A DNA stretch of 64,000 nt from assembly GCA_021234155.1 (NCBI GenBank), contig JAJEKV010000005.1, positions 15,249,468 to 15,313,467 of the forward strand, written 5' to 3'. Shown here one piece after another: positions 10,024-21,599 of this stretch; the stretch's first letter is position 1; each line of letters begins with the position of its first letter. The position numbers were made by a program, and so were the translations under genes. The notes below the pieces were generated by a model that made no database searches, was not told where the DNA came from, and saw nothing but the letters and a program-made list of their open reading frames with translations. The stretch is from Isoetes taiwanensis. Its lineage: Eukaryota > Streptophyta > Lycopodiopsida > Isoetales > Isoetaceae.

Positions 10024-12260
10024 GGCGCAGCCTACAGGCTAGGGTTTTGGCGCTGCTTCAGTCTGAGATATCTCCCTTCTCGGGTGTCCATTTCGTGCGA
10101 TTCTTGGTGCGTTGGGAAGGGCTGCATAGTGAGCTTTCCAATGGTGTATAGCATCAGTTGGTTTTCTTGCTACTTTAGTCCCAGAATTGGGAGCATCCAT
10201 TTTGGCCTCCATGGTCACCACTGCCGGTATACATTCTTGCTCGCAATTTTCTGCCTTTTTGGCCTCTCCAGTGCTACCTCCTAATTCTTGTCTCACTTGC
10301 ATATACCCTTGATTCTATGGATTTGCAATTCCCTCCTCTATCTATGGCATGTACTTCTTCTGTTTCTGCATCTCTACCTCCTCCCTCTGCCTCTGCCCCA
10401 ACTCCTTCGTCTCTTGCTCTCCTATCCTCTTCAGGCCTCTTAACATCTCCTACTCTTCCCTCTGCTCCCTGGTCTGCTCCTGACACTGTTGCTTGAGTCT
10501 CATAAATGCGTTTCAGTGATTGGATTAAGCGAGACATGACATTTGATGTGCGTTCTGCTCGTGTTGCTGTTGCAGTGTCCCTTATGATGGAGAATAACAA
10601 AAGAGAGGTGTATGAATATATGAAAGAGCTGCAGGGTCTTGAAGATCGAATGGATGTTCAACTGCCTCCTGATAACGTGTTCCATGAAGCAGAGGTGTGT
10701 TCTAGCGCCTTCACTCAGGCTGGTGTCTCGGTTGTGGAGATAGATCATAGCATCCACTTACAAAGTCTACGCAATATAGTGTCCCATGCGGTAGTGTGTC
10801 ATTTCACTGGTCAGTTCCTTGATCTCAAGAGGATGGGATTTTGGTTGAAGCAACATCTACAAAAGTTGGAATTGCCTCCGCATGAGTCCTTGAAAGTTTT
10901 GGATAGGCAAAACAATTATTTCTTAGTGATGTTCGGGTCGCTTATTGCTATTGATAAACTAGTGGAACATGGAGTGGATCCTTTGTGGGGGCATTAATCC
11001 TTGTATCAGGTATACACCGCTGGATTTCTTCCTAATAAATCTGGTGCACGTTGTATGCCCTACTGGTTTGCATTGGAGGACTTCCCAATTGAGTTGCAGG
11101 TTTCAGACTTCTTGGCATTAGGGATTTTTTGAGATCATAAAAGGGCCTTCTAAGAACTGCTGAGCTATATGAACTACCAATCAGAAAACAGAACTGGTAA
11201 TCCAGTCAGCAAAACAGTTATAACTAACTCACTGGATCACATTTTCTAGCATAAGTGTTGATAGAAAAGTCTAAATGAGCTCTTGTTTGGTGCAATAGAT
11301 AGATCTAATTGATATCTTTCCAACCTTGGGTGGTTTGCACATCTTTTATCCCCGTAGGATAGTAAAAAATGGCAAAAACCATATTTTTTGGAGTTTTGAC
11401 AATCATAAGTGGTTAAAATATGTGCAAAGCACCTAAGATTGGAAAGATCTCAATGAGATCTATCTATTGCACTAAACGAGAGCTCATTTGGACTTTTCTA
11501 TCAATAGTTATGCTAGAAAATGTGATACAGTGAGTTAGTTATAACAGTTTTGCTGACTGGACCCGTCAGGCTCTGATTTCTGATTGGTAGTTCATTTATC
11601 TTCATTTGGCTTAGTTGGCATGTTTTGAAGGCTCTTTTTTAATCTCAAAAAAACCCTAATGACTCCATTGCCAATGGATTAGGGTTGCACCTTGCTCGTT
11701 CTATTGCGAATGGTCCTCGTATTTGTGTTTCCCTTCCTGCTGAGGCTTCTCTCCCAAAGTCTGTGGTTGTTAAAAGGCTTAACGACCTAGAGCTTGCCAA
11801 TATGTTTCTTGATGTTGAGGCCTTCTCTACCTATTGTGTGCGGAGACCCTTCATTCCCGTCCCTCCTCCTGCTTTTGTTTCCCCTACTTCTACTTCCCCT
11901 GTTGCCATCCCTACTCCAACCGCTCCTGCACCTGTCCTTACCGTTACCCCTTCTTCGTCTTCTGCCCTAGCCATTGGCACACTCCCCGCAGCCCATAATT
12001 GTCTTTCTTCTGACCAGCAAGAGAAGCTGGACACGATTGCACGCAAACAAGTGCGCATTGAAGAAGAATGATACATTGCTCGCATGAAAAAAGCCGCTCG
12101 GAGGAGGAATAGCTTTGCACGGCAACCCTCTGCATCTGCTTCCATTGTTACTATGCGTCCAATAGCATTGCTGCCACATTGGGCCGATCAAGTGGATATT
12201 GAGTCTCATATACATGTCGATATGAACTTAGAGCATCTTCCACATCCACCTGATCAATAA
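10024..12260 (+). pseudogene. LINE B ORF1, DUF4283-type RNA-binding protein, broken
   Basis: A Ser/Pro/Thr-rich N-terminus (decayed here, open in arm 2) leads to RFSDWIKRDMTFD at 10506. The DUF4283-like core follows, with VCHFTGQFLDLKRMGFWL, NYFLVMFGSLIAIDKLVEHG and VDPLWGH. A TAA at 10995 then interrupts the frame, which continues as LYQVYTAGFLPNKSG and MPYWFALEDFPIELQVSDF up to 11120. The fold-back element sits at 11121-11656. Coding resumes with HLARSIANGPRICVSLPAE and a Pro/Thr-rich linker, ending at TAA 12258. The Gag-like ORF1 of plant L1 elements binds element RNA. Taking out 537 bases at the insertion site rejoins the two halves in frame, so the insertion came after ORF1 was coding. 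Confidence 0.75.
11121..11656. mobile_element. 536-bp fold-back (MITE-like) element inside LINE B ORF1
   Basis: The two halves are near-perfect inverted repeats of about 230 bases each. The left arm begins GGGATTTTTTGAGAT at 11121, and the right arm ends CTCAAAAAAACCC at 11656. Internal matches include AACTACCAATCAGAAA, GTTATAACTAACTCACTG, CACATTTTCTAGCATAA and CAATAGATAGATCT, each facing its complement. TA flanks both ends (11119-11120 and 11657-11658), as for a TA target duplication. No coding capacity. The corresponding stretch is deleted in arm 2, so presence or absence there cannot be compared at the exact site. Confidence 0.85.
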
Positions 12261-15200
12261 AGTTAATCTCCTGGAATGTGCGGGGGTTGCCTCCTCCCCT
12301 ACTAAAAGGAGCAGGTTGTCCATGGCCCTGGCTAGGTGGGACTCAGACTTCTTATGCTTCCAAGAGCATAAATGCAAGAAAGAGGATGCCTACAAAGTTG
12401 TTGCGGTAATCAAATAGGCAGTACAATGTTCTTGTGGCGGCATCAAACTCGGCAAAGGCTGGTGTCTTTACAGCATGGAGGAGAACTATTGCAGTGTCAT
12501 TTACTCAGGTTGACAGATTGGCCGGTGGATTATAATCAAGTGGTTTGATAAGGGGCAAGAACGGGGATTGGTTAATGTGTATGCGTATAATCGACCACGT
12601 CAGAGAGGCGCGTTGTGGGCTTCTTTGCGATCCAAATTACTGAGGTTAGGCTCCCCTATTGCATGGATCATGGTGGGTGATTTTAACATGGTTGAGCTTG
12701 AGCAAGACAAATATGGTAGAGGTACAGAGATAGCGCAGGGCTTTGAACGGGAGCAATGGAACCGCTTAATGTAAGATTATGGCTTCATAGAAGTTGACGG
12801 TTCCTCAAGTTTTACTTGGTGTAATGGCTGATTGGGTGGTGGTAGAGCATATGCAAGACATGATAGAGGCTACTATAATGCTTTGGTAGCAACCCTGTTG
12901 CCTGCTTTTCATCGTGATAACCTGTTGAATACTGCGATTTCTGACCATAATCCACAGTATTTCTCTTACTCTCATACTGTGGGGCATGCTGCATATTTCA
13001 AGCTGAATACATTTTTCTTGAGGGATGAGGAATTTCTGGCAGGATGTAGATAGGCGTGGTTCACTTCTTTCTCTCGGCATAGGGGCATGGCAGGTATTGT
13101 TGATGCTCTCACTGCTGCGAAGTCTTTTTGCTAAAGGTTGGAGCCGTGAGCGGGCTTCTGCTAACCGGAGCCTTCTGTTGGCTCTTTATCAACAACTTGA
13201 GGCGTGCAAGTCTGTTGCCCCGTCAGATGGTCATGTGGAGAAGCAAATTTTGTGGAGAAGCAAATTTTGTATAGCATTCGACAGATGGAGTCTGAACAGG
13301 TGCACTTTTCTCGCATTAAAGCTGGGTTGCAATGGTTCAAGGAGGAAGACCAGTGCACAGGTTTTTTCTTCAAAGCTGCCAAAACAAGAAAGCTAGTTGC
13401 ATCTCTTCTGTCTCTGCAGATTCAGGATGGGCTTGTTGTTTCAGATCTAACTGAGCCTAGAGGATTTTTGCACAACCACTTTTCTGCTTTCTTCGTTGCT
13501 CGGCGTCTTCCATTTCAGTCAGATTTTTAAGAGGCTTTGCTTGCTAAGGTTCATCCTATAGTCATCAATGATCAAAGGGCCACTTTAGATGCTGAGATCA
13601 GCCATAATGATTTAGATGAGGCCACATTTTCTCTCAAAAGGGGTAAGTGTCCAAGTCTTGATGGTATTTCGGTGGAATTTTTCCAGGAGTATTGGGATTG
13701 GCTCGATGCAGATGTGTATGATGCTTTCTGGGATTTTAAAAGACAGACACCTGGACAAAATCCTCAACTCTGGTTGTATCTCCCTTATTCCAGAATGTAA
13801 GGATCCCTCTTCCATTTCAGGTTGGTGCCCCATTAACTTCTTGTTCTCAGTGTACAAGATTTTTGCTAAAGCTTTTGCTCAGAAGCGTTGTGACATGCTT
13901 ACTGAGTCTATCTCTTCCACACAATCAGGTTTCTTGCCTCGCCGGTGTATCTTGAATAATGTGGCAGCAGCATATGAGGGTCTCTATTGGACTAGAATGC
14001 ATAGTTATCCTATTGTATACTTGAAGCTAGACTTTGCAAAAACATGTGATAGTATTGACTGGAGTTTCCTGGAGCAGTGCCTCTTACATCTTGGTTTCGG
14101 TGTCCAGTTCGCAACAGACGTTATGAAACTTCATTATTCTGCTCATTTCAGTTCTTTTTCAAGGAGAACCATCGACATTTCTTCAAGTGGGTCGTGGCAT
14201 TCGCCAGGGTTGTCCTTTGGCACCGCTACTTTTTACAATTGTGGCAGAGATTCTTTCTCAAGTATTCTCTCTTGCAGTGCAGGAAGACATCTTGCATGGT
14301 TTTCCCATGAATAATGGTTCACAAGAGATTTGTAATCAATACGCAGATGGCACTTCCTTATTCTTAATGGTTGATGAGCAGAATTTGCAGAATAACATTT
14401 CCTTGTTGGACAGTTTCTCTTTGGCTTCTGGTATTTTTGTGGGATGGCAAAAGTGTGCTGCCTTGTGGGACCTAGACTCTCCAGTGCCATCTTCTGTGGT
14501 TGCATTTCCATGGAAGGTTCTTCCTCATGGGAAGGCAACTAGGCTTCTGGGCATTCCAGTTGGTATACACCTCTCATCTGGAGACGCATGGGATGTTATT
14601 ATTAAGGGGTTGGAAAGGCATTCGTTCTGGTGGTCCATGGCTAAGTTATCCATGGCTGGCCGCGTAACTATGGCAAAGTCAGTTCAGAGTAGTACACATG
14701 TCTATATGGCATCCATCTTGCTGGCACTGCAAACAAAGATGCAGCTCATTGTTCATACTGTTAGGAACTTTATCTGGGGTGGCACTGAAGAAGGAGCTGA
14801 TGTTAAAATTAGTTGGGCGAAGTGCATTATGCCTAAACTTTGTGGGGGGTTGGGGATGATTCACTTTCTTCTCCAGAGCAAGGTGTTAATTTCTAAGTTC
14901 ATATGGCAGATTCTAAATAATGCTGATAATTCCCTAGGACTGCATCTCATTCACCAATCTTTACAGATGTGCATTTTCTTTGGCTCTCCATCCATTAAGC
15001 CACTCCTCCCATGGGCATTATTCTATCCACTTTCTCCATATCCTAATGCCTCTCCTTTTTTCAAGGGATTGCCAGCTACTTGGGAGACTGTGCGCACTTT
15101 GTTTCAGTTCCATCCGATGGTCCACACAGATCCTACAGCCAGTTGCTGGTGGACCACTTTGGGTGACGGTCAGGCGGATTGTCCCCTGGTCTCTTCTGTC

Positions 15201-15963
15201 CATCTATTGACGCAGCGTCGATGGCGAGTCGAGTGTGCTCACAGTATCTACATGGTATAATGAGACAAGATTGTTGACGTGGAATGAGTTCAGATTGAAG
15301 TTCCTCCTCCTTCGTTGGGACCGTGGCATTTGAAAAAAAATAGCTGCTACTCTTCCTCCACATCCACAAGACGTGGCTCCTTAGCTCTGGGTGGTTCATG
15401 GCAGTGTTATGAAGGAGCACCTAGTGCACTCAATGTATGTGGTCCTGCTTCATCCTGAAGTGTTGCCTCCATCGTCAAAGTGGCCTTTAGTTATCCCTGA
15501 GCCTCATCGGAAAGCAGTTTGGCGATGGGTATGGGATAAATTGCTCGATCCTAAGCTATCTATCTTATGGTGTCAGATCATTCATAGATGTGTGGGGTAA
15601 ATACTGTTGTCATAGTTTTCATCCAGAAGTCTCTGTGATCTGCCTTCTTTGCATGCAGAGGAACGAGACAATTGAGCACTGATTTTTCTTGTGTCATCAT
15701 GTTCGACTTGCTTGGCAGTGGCTTTTGAGCCTTTTCCATTGTGACTTGAATAGTCAGCAGGTTCTATTGTCAGTCTATCCTAGTTCTTGGGACAAGTTGG
15801 CAAAGAGGGCTTTCCACTTAGCATCTGCTTGGATCATCTGGTCCACCTGGAAGAGACAAAATCTCCTCATCTTCAAGGGACAGGTCTTTTCAGATATGCA
15901 AGTGCTTAATGATGCTCATAGTCGCATTATAGGCATACAAGTGTTCTTCCTTAAAGGATGACG
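12261..15963 (+). pseudogene. LINE B ORF2, endonuclease-reverse transcriptase with zf-RVT, broken
   Basis: Endonuclease domain first, beginning near 12270 (NVRG in arm 2), with CFQEHKCKKEDA-like sequence near 12360 and VGDFNMVE at about 12673-12696. The RT domain spans about 13540-14660: LKRGKCPSLDGISVEFFQEY, then AKTCDSIDWSF as box A, GFLPRRCILNNV, and the box C motif mutated from YADD to YADG at 14340-14351. The C-terminal part has WPLVIPEPHRKAVW and a decayed Cys/His segment near 15640-15700. Several frameshifts separate the frames 12568-12774, 13025-13530, 13616-14314 and 14187-15260. The ORF2 start codon is lost here (ATAA at 12257-12260), while arm 2 keeps ATGA. Confidence 0.85.
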
Positions 15964-16188
15964 TCAAGAGTGTCATTTGGGAGCGATATCTTTAGATTCA
16001 GACTTACTCATAGCAAACAGTTGTGCTCGTGGTGATATATATTCTCTGCTTTTCTGTGTTATGTATATGGTGGGTAGTGTTGCTCTAGTGGACATCTTCT
16101 CCACTGGGTTTGGGCCCCCCATGTACTCTTTGTATTCTTTTGAGTAATAAAGGTCCAAGTTCATCAAAAAAAAAAAAAAAAAAAAAAG

Positions 16189-16202
16189 GTTCTAGTTAAT
16201 TA
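16189..16202. repeat. Target-site duplication, 3' side of LINE B
   Basis: GTTCTAGTTAATTA directly after the poly(A) run; exact match to 9967-9980. Confidence 0.92.
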
Positions 16203-16869
16203 CAATAATTGTTTGGATAGATTATTGTGATAATGATAATAATAATATGGAAAAAACTACGTTTATGTTTTGCTAAAATTGCCAAAAAATCCCTGGTTTT
16301 GGGGGTATTTTTATGGAAATGACTGAAACTTCCACAAAATTATGTTATTTCTATTACACAAAAAAGTTGTTGCTTAATGGCACCAAACTTAAATGCCTAA
16401 CAAATCTAACCTTACCAAAGTCTTCTAGTGTGCTTTTTGCTAGTTTTTCTTTTTTTCTTTTTTTTTTTGTATGACTAAGATGCCACATATAAGGAAGATT
16501 ATCTTTAATGAAAAGTTTTTATTGGTGAGATATATGCGTGCGTATGCTAGAATTGTAAGATGAGTTGCTTGCTTCTTGGAATTATTGAGCTGCATTTTTT
16601 CTTTATCTAGATTATGTAAAGCTCTCCATACATGTTAAAAATTATGAAATTTAAAAAACTTATTACATCACTTAAATAGACTTCATTTGGTGAAATTAAT
16701 GACATCTTGGTGCATGTCCAGAGAAGGCATAAACATTATTTATCATGGACACGAGCTATGTACTGACAAAGTCCCCAAATGATGTTGTCAAGGTCTTTAG
16801 GATGAACATGGTATAGTGATATAGGTGGTTGACAATAATATGAATTCACTTCACTAGGATCAGGTACTT
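16203..16869. other. AT-rich stretch, no gene recognised
   Basis: Low-complexity T runs near 16445-16470 and no convincing frame. The end (about 16700-16869) may be decayed upstream integrase sequence of the chromovirus that follows, but no motif is clear. Confidence 0.4.
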
Positions 16870-17534
16870 AGATTGACACCCTGATATATTGGACCCTTCA
16901 AGGTGTTAAGAAGGATCAAGAAGACAACATATGAGTTAGAGCTTCCAGATGTAATATAAATGCACCTCATTTTCCATGTAAATCAACTAAAAAAAGCAAC
17001 ATCATCCACAAACAACGTGATAGCTCCGGCGACAATATCCCTAGCCCTTGATTCTTTCCCGATCTTGGCATATTTCTTTCGTATTTCTTGCGTATTTTCC
17101 ACATATTTTTCTTGTTTTTGCGTAGGTTCACGACAGCCCTTAGCTCTGAGGTAACCCCTGAGGTGATTCTAGACACTTGCATTTGGAAGCTGTGCAATCA
17201 GAATGTTGCAGAGTACTTGATCTTGTGGCGTGGTCAATCACTCTCCGTGGTCACATGGGAGAGTGAAGAGCACGTGCAGCAAAATCCTCACCTAGCTCAA
17301 CACTCATGGAGCCACAGAAGAATTAGTAGAGTCAATATGAGGTCAATTACCTAGAATAATGAATTATGGACTTGGATCAGGGATGGCAAGTAGGATGTCC
17401 ACAAACAATGAACTAGGAAACCGCCAGAGGGTGACCTATGGAGCGAGCGAAGGTACTAGATGATGAAACCATGGTCGCGCGGATGACCCAAGGAATGGTT
17501 TTTGGAAAACTCTACCAACCTTGGTAAGTAAGGA
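16870..17534 (+). pseudogene. Ty3/gypsy chromovirus integrase C-terminus and chromodomain, relic
   Basis: Near 16895-17000 the frame reads GPFKVLRRIKKTTYELELPD, then MHLIFHVNQLKKA. This is the classic integrase C-terminal signature (GPFxVLxRI, YxLxLP, HxxFHVSxLKK). About 100 bases later, at 17140-17290, comes a chromodomain-like segment: EVTPEVILDTCIWK, NVAEYLILWRGQSLSVVTWE and SEEHVQQNPHL. Such chromodomains steer chromovirus integration to marked chromatin. The upstream pol and 5' LTR are not recognisable in the window, and several stops interrupt the frame. A polypurine tract and LTR follow in the expected order. Confidence 0.75.
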
Positions 17535-17549
17535 TTTGAAAAGGGGAGG
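17535..17549 (+). other. Polypurine tract of the chromovirus
   Basis: TGAAAAGGGGAGGT just before TATGTTATAG, at the expected place between the chromodomain and the 3' LTR. It would prime plus-strand synthesis. Confidence 0.6.
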
Positions 17550-17551
17550 TA

Positions 17552-18200
17552 TGTTATAGATATGGAGCCGTGACCAATTAAATAATTATGCTATGTTAGC
17601 TAGGTTAATAAATCACTATGGTGTGGCTATAAGCCATTGGATTAAAGAATGAAAGAACTTGATGAAGGAAGATGGCGATGGCATTGGAAGGCGTCCATTT
17701 TCCTGGCATCGCCCTAGGGGCAGCAGGCAGTTTGAAAGCCTGTCAGGGGTCGAATTAGGGTTTCGGCACCCGCAAAATCAGAGGTTTTGGTGGAGTATTT
17801 AAGGAAGAGGTTTTCTGAGGCAAAGGGATCGTTCTTCAAGGAAGAACTTTGCTGCAACCTATTAGAGATCTTTTAGATAAATTAGAAGCATCTGATATGG
17901 TATGTGGGGTATGGGATAAAGCCTTAGGAAGGTTGGCGCCCATTGGATAACGATTTCCAGCCCATTGGATAATGATTTCCAGCCCATGGAAACCGTTAAC
18001 CAATGCACCCCAACCTTTTTAAGGCTTTGTCCCATACCCCACATACCATATTAGCATCTTTGAAGAACCAGGGGTTCTTCTACTATTGAAGGAGTCTGGG
18101 ACTCCGAGGGCGAGGCAGTACGTCATCACACATTCATGCATTAGACAAGAGTCATGATCTCAACCACAATTTGCTACGTATGTACTTCCCACATTTATGA
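17552..18200 (+). repeat. Chromovirus 3' LTR (right end uncertain)
   Basis: Starts TGTTATAGATATGG immediately after the polypurine tract. It contains a TATA-like GTATTTAAGG near 17795, as in an LTR promoter. The right end cannot be fixed without a second LTR. A fold-back segment (17888-18057) lies within it. Confidence 0.5.
17888..18057. repeat. Fold-back repeat, about 65-bp arms
   Basis: ATATGGTATGTGGGGTATGG on the left faces its complement CCATACCCCACATACCATAT on the right. The pairing continues inward through AAAGCCTTA and AGGTTGG. The centre holds a direct repeat of CCCATTGGATAA(C/T)GATTTCCAG. Confidence 0.8.
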
Positions 18201-20310
18201 AAATAGATAATACGACTTCTTGTTAGAATCAACTTTGGGTTGCTAAATTTTTGGTACCCTTTTTTTTTTGGTCGCTATACTCTATATTTTTCTTTTTTAA
18301 AGGACGAGAGGTAAAAAAAATATATATGGCTCCCAAAGAATAACCAACCTAAAACTTATATGCTCCTTATGGTTGAGGTAAAAATATGCAAAGCTCCAAA
18401 ATGGATTGATAGTATAAGAGAACATGAGATTATGAGGGGATTAATCCCTCCGCCGAACAAGTTTTATAGAATAACTTGCGAGGCCAGGAGGTTGAGAGGT
18501 TTATCTGCAGGCCTGCGAGGGGGAGGTATTAACCCCGGGAGGCTGAGGGGGAGGAATCAACACTGGGAGACTGAGCGGTTTTTCCAGTAGACCTGCAAGA
18601 GGGAGGGATTAATCCCCTTAAATCGCACGTGGAGAAGATTAGCTTCAATCGCAGCCATGTTTTTTATCAATCAACATCCAAATTTGTGTAGAAGATTATC
18701 CTAAAAATCTCCTGGAGGTTATCACAATAACCTCTTGCCTAGAGAGGTTCTCTATTTTAACTAGTTTCCATCCGACGGTTGGTACTAGCTGGATTTTGAT
18801 AATCTTCGACACCTGAGATTTAAAAGAATAGAATAGAATAGAGCAGGAGCATGAGCTAGCGAGTGAGTTTGAGAGGCAACTGGTTCAGGGTTCAGGGTTA
18901 GCTGGATGCATGAATGACCTAGAAACACGTGAATTCGTCAACCTGAGGGGTACCAAATTTCAACTTTCCAAGTGGTGGAGGAGTAGGTAACCAAGGGGTT
19001 GGTTAAGACAGGAGGGAATGTTGACTAGGGTAAAGGTTAGGTTTAGTGGATGAGTTTGATGAAGAATAAAAGGAACCAAAAAAGCCAAAACTAAGGCAGG
19101 CAGATCATGTGAATGTGGGAAAAGCGCAAATCTTTCTCTCTCTCAAAAAAAAAAAAAAAAAAAAAAACCAGCGTAACTCAAGCAGGTTGGGAAGGCTAGG
19201 AAATTTGATGCCTGAGATTGTGGATTAGCAGCCGAAAAGGCGAGACTTAGAAGGCTTTTGTAAATGACTCGTCCTTTTGATGTATAACGCTGATTCATCA
19301 AGGGTGCATGCACTCGGATACAGCCAGCTATCAGATTCGGCAAAGGTTCTAATGCTTGTTTAGGAGGTTCATAACACAACCATACCGCAAGCCAAGAAGG
19401 TTTAGCAGGAGATCCACAAACCTTTAACCTTCTTCTCGCATATGTGATCCTTTCATCGAATTTTTATAGATGTTTCCTTAAATCTTCCGAATCTTCTTCA
19501 ACTGGAAAGTTTTAATGCAAAAAATGAGGAGGTAAGATGCATGTAATGATACATGCTTGGCATGGAAAAGGATAGAAAACCTAAAAGATCTTGTGGTTCC
19601 CTCAGCCCAAAAAAGCTACCGTTATGCATGCAAGAAAATATCGCCAAGACCAACTAATGTAATAAGAAAGGTTAACATAAGAAAAGAAATATTGTAACAT
19701 ACGTAAACTTCCACAAAAACATACCAAATTGAGAATCGAAAATTAATGTATGCCTCCTCCGAGACTATTGAAAACATCAAGATAAAGGAACGATGTAAGG
19801 TACATATTTCAAAGACTTGACTATTGAAAACATCAAGATAAAGGAACGATGTAAGGTACATATACATCGCACTAAATGTAGGTTTCAACAGCCATCTAGA
19901 CATTCATACCTTTGACGTAAAAGTATGCCCATACATTTGGTTTGCTTCTAAAGTCGACTTCCAAAAAAGCATAATAACCTTAGTTGTATGAAGAATTCCT
20001 GCTTCAACAGATTTGAAGCATAACATCGACCGTACACTTTCTAGGTAATCGCCTTTTCTAAATTCACTATCATCCGGAAAAAAGCATCTTTTACAACTAA
20101 AGCATTAATGCCCTGAACTTTGCCGGGTTGTTGGTTTAAAACCATCATCAGGATCTTCGCTTGTTACACGACCGCTACAACATGACCTTTGGATTGGTAG
20201 ACTTGATCTTCTTTGATTCCAAGCCTAACACAAGAATAAACTCGGCCAAAATGAAAGGCAACGACTTTGCATTTTGGTCCAGCTCTGCAAGCAAAGAAAA
20301 GCACCCCATC
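18201..20310. other. No gene recognised; short repeats and a poly(A) run
   Basis: GGGGATTAATCCC-type palindromes near 18436 and 18606, and a run of about 23 A at 19146-19168 that may be a decayed retroposon tail. A 56-bp tandem duplication lies at 19763-19866. The segment AAGCCAAGAAGGTTTAGC near 19389 resembles a piece of the first exon of the receptor-kinase pseudogene (23250). The open frames here have no recognised similarity. Confidence 0.4.
19763..19866. repeat. 56-bp tandem duplication
   Basis: GACTATTGAAAACATCAAGA and the following bases to GGTACATAT occur at 19763 and again at 19819. Confidence 0.85.
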
Positions 20311-20318
20311 GACTTGTG

Positions 20319-20361
20319 GTAGGTAGGTAGGTAGGTAGGTAGGTAGGTAGATAGATAGATA
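20319..20361. repeat. GTAG/GATA tetranucleotide microsatellite
   Basis: Uninterrupted GTAG units followed by GATA units. An open minus-strand frame runs through it (reading YLPT repeats), but no protein family was recognised there. Confidence 0.9.
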
Positions 20362-21599
20362 GTAATTAATTTTTACGCCTCTTGAAAAAAGAGAAAAAGC
20401 CATGACCAATCCGGGTTGGATATGACCACATCAAAGAAACAATGCAAAATGGTCTCGATTCTTTCGCCTACAATAAGGGACATAGTTGAGATGCAAAGGG
20501 TCATGTGAACAAACACGCCAAACCAAGGCATCGGTGGAAGAATGTGCTACTAAAGTATAGCCACCTTGGGTGGAGCAAACTATCCCAAGCCCGACTTCAC
20601 ATATGCCGCCATTAGGAATAGGGATCTCAAGGTGCAAGTGTGCGTAAGGTGGAAGGATATCAACATCTAGGAGCAACTTGTACAATATTTATGTATCAAA
20701 CATTTACTCCAAGCCTCAAAATTGGGGAGAATTTCCCATAAAAGTTTATGATAAACATTTTAAGTTACATGAAGAAAACAAGGTAAAATCCGGTAAATTA
20801 AAAAGAAGATCCTCTTGATATAATTACAAAATTCGATAATTATAAATAAAGAATGGTGCCAATCGAACAAAATTCCTTCGAAATTGGTCTCTCCTTAGGT
20901 AAAAAATCTAGGTTGCACATTTGGTTTCCTTTATTCAGGTTTTGGTGAGCTAGTATGCATCGATCGGGACCATCAAAATGGGCATTCTTGGGTTAAACGG
21001 AATAAATATATAACATGGATTTTCATTAAGCTCTTGCACAAACATTGCACTAGTATCTTAGAACCTAAAGACAAATCCTGGGGCTTTTACATTGTGCAAA
21101 TCACGGTAAAATGTCACAAGGATTGGTTGGGTTTTGTATGAAAAAAGTTCAACATGTTGACATTAAATCGATCCCTATTTTTGTTGGTGGAATGTTCTCG
21201 TCCTCTCTTTTTGCCACTTGCTGCAATGATGACACGCGTCTATGCCCTTTTTTCCAAATCAAGGTGACTAAAAAATATTCTTCAATTATTTCACTCTTGG
21301 CCCGGTTCCAAAAATCAATTGCATATCTATAAAATTGTATGTATAGAATGAAGCCACTCCTAGGTTTCTTCGATCGATTCAAGCACGTGGTTTGGTTAGC
21401 CTTCATATATTTTCCACTTTTGGGGATGAACCTAATCGGGCTAAATTTTCCAATTACTTTGTCCAAGCCGCTTCTTTTTGTCGGATGTTCCATCATCTTC
21501 GGCCGGGCTTTGAGCTTGTACTACTTGGAAATTATTTGAATCTTTTGTTCTCTTTTGCTCCCGCATGAGGAAAAATGTAGGTGAGATGGAGTAAAAAAT

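Larger units (their letters stand above)
8210..15363 (+). repeat. Arm 1 of a large inverted duplication
   Basis: From about 8210 to 15363 this sequence matches the reverse complement of 57455-64000 with small differences. The matches include the intron before the membrane-protein exon, that gene fragment, the spacer, the 5' flank of LINE B and most of LINE B. Examples: AACTTTGCACCTGATTCCTA near 8391 answers its reverse complement near 63820, and TGGCGCAGCC near 10023 answers 61299-61308. Arm 2 reaches the window edge, so the true left limit of arm 1 is unknown and may lie before 8210. Arm 1 differs by a 536-bp fold-back insertion and by keeping about 1.2 kb that is missing in arm 2. Confidence 0.9.
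9981..16188 (+). mobile_element. LINE family B, complete-length copy
   Basis: Bounded by 14-bp direct repeats (9967-9980 and 16189-16202), ending in AATAAA-like signals (AGTAATAAAGG at 16143) and about 22 A residues (16166-16187). It contains a DUF4283-type ORF1, an endonuclease-RT ORF2 with a C-terminal zf-RVT-like Cys/His region, and a nested 536-bp fold-back insertion (11121-11656). Without that insertion the element is about 5.7 kb. Multiple stops and frameshifts make it inactive. A second copy lies in arm 2 (57455-61347), and a 3' fragment of the family at 30375-30976. Confidence 0.92.

Noticed and set aside
20164-20700. Minus-strand frames of 81 and 84 residues
   Set aside because: One is carried by the GTAG microsatellite; neither shows a recognisable domain or splice support.
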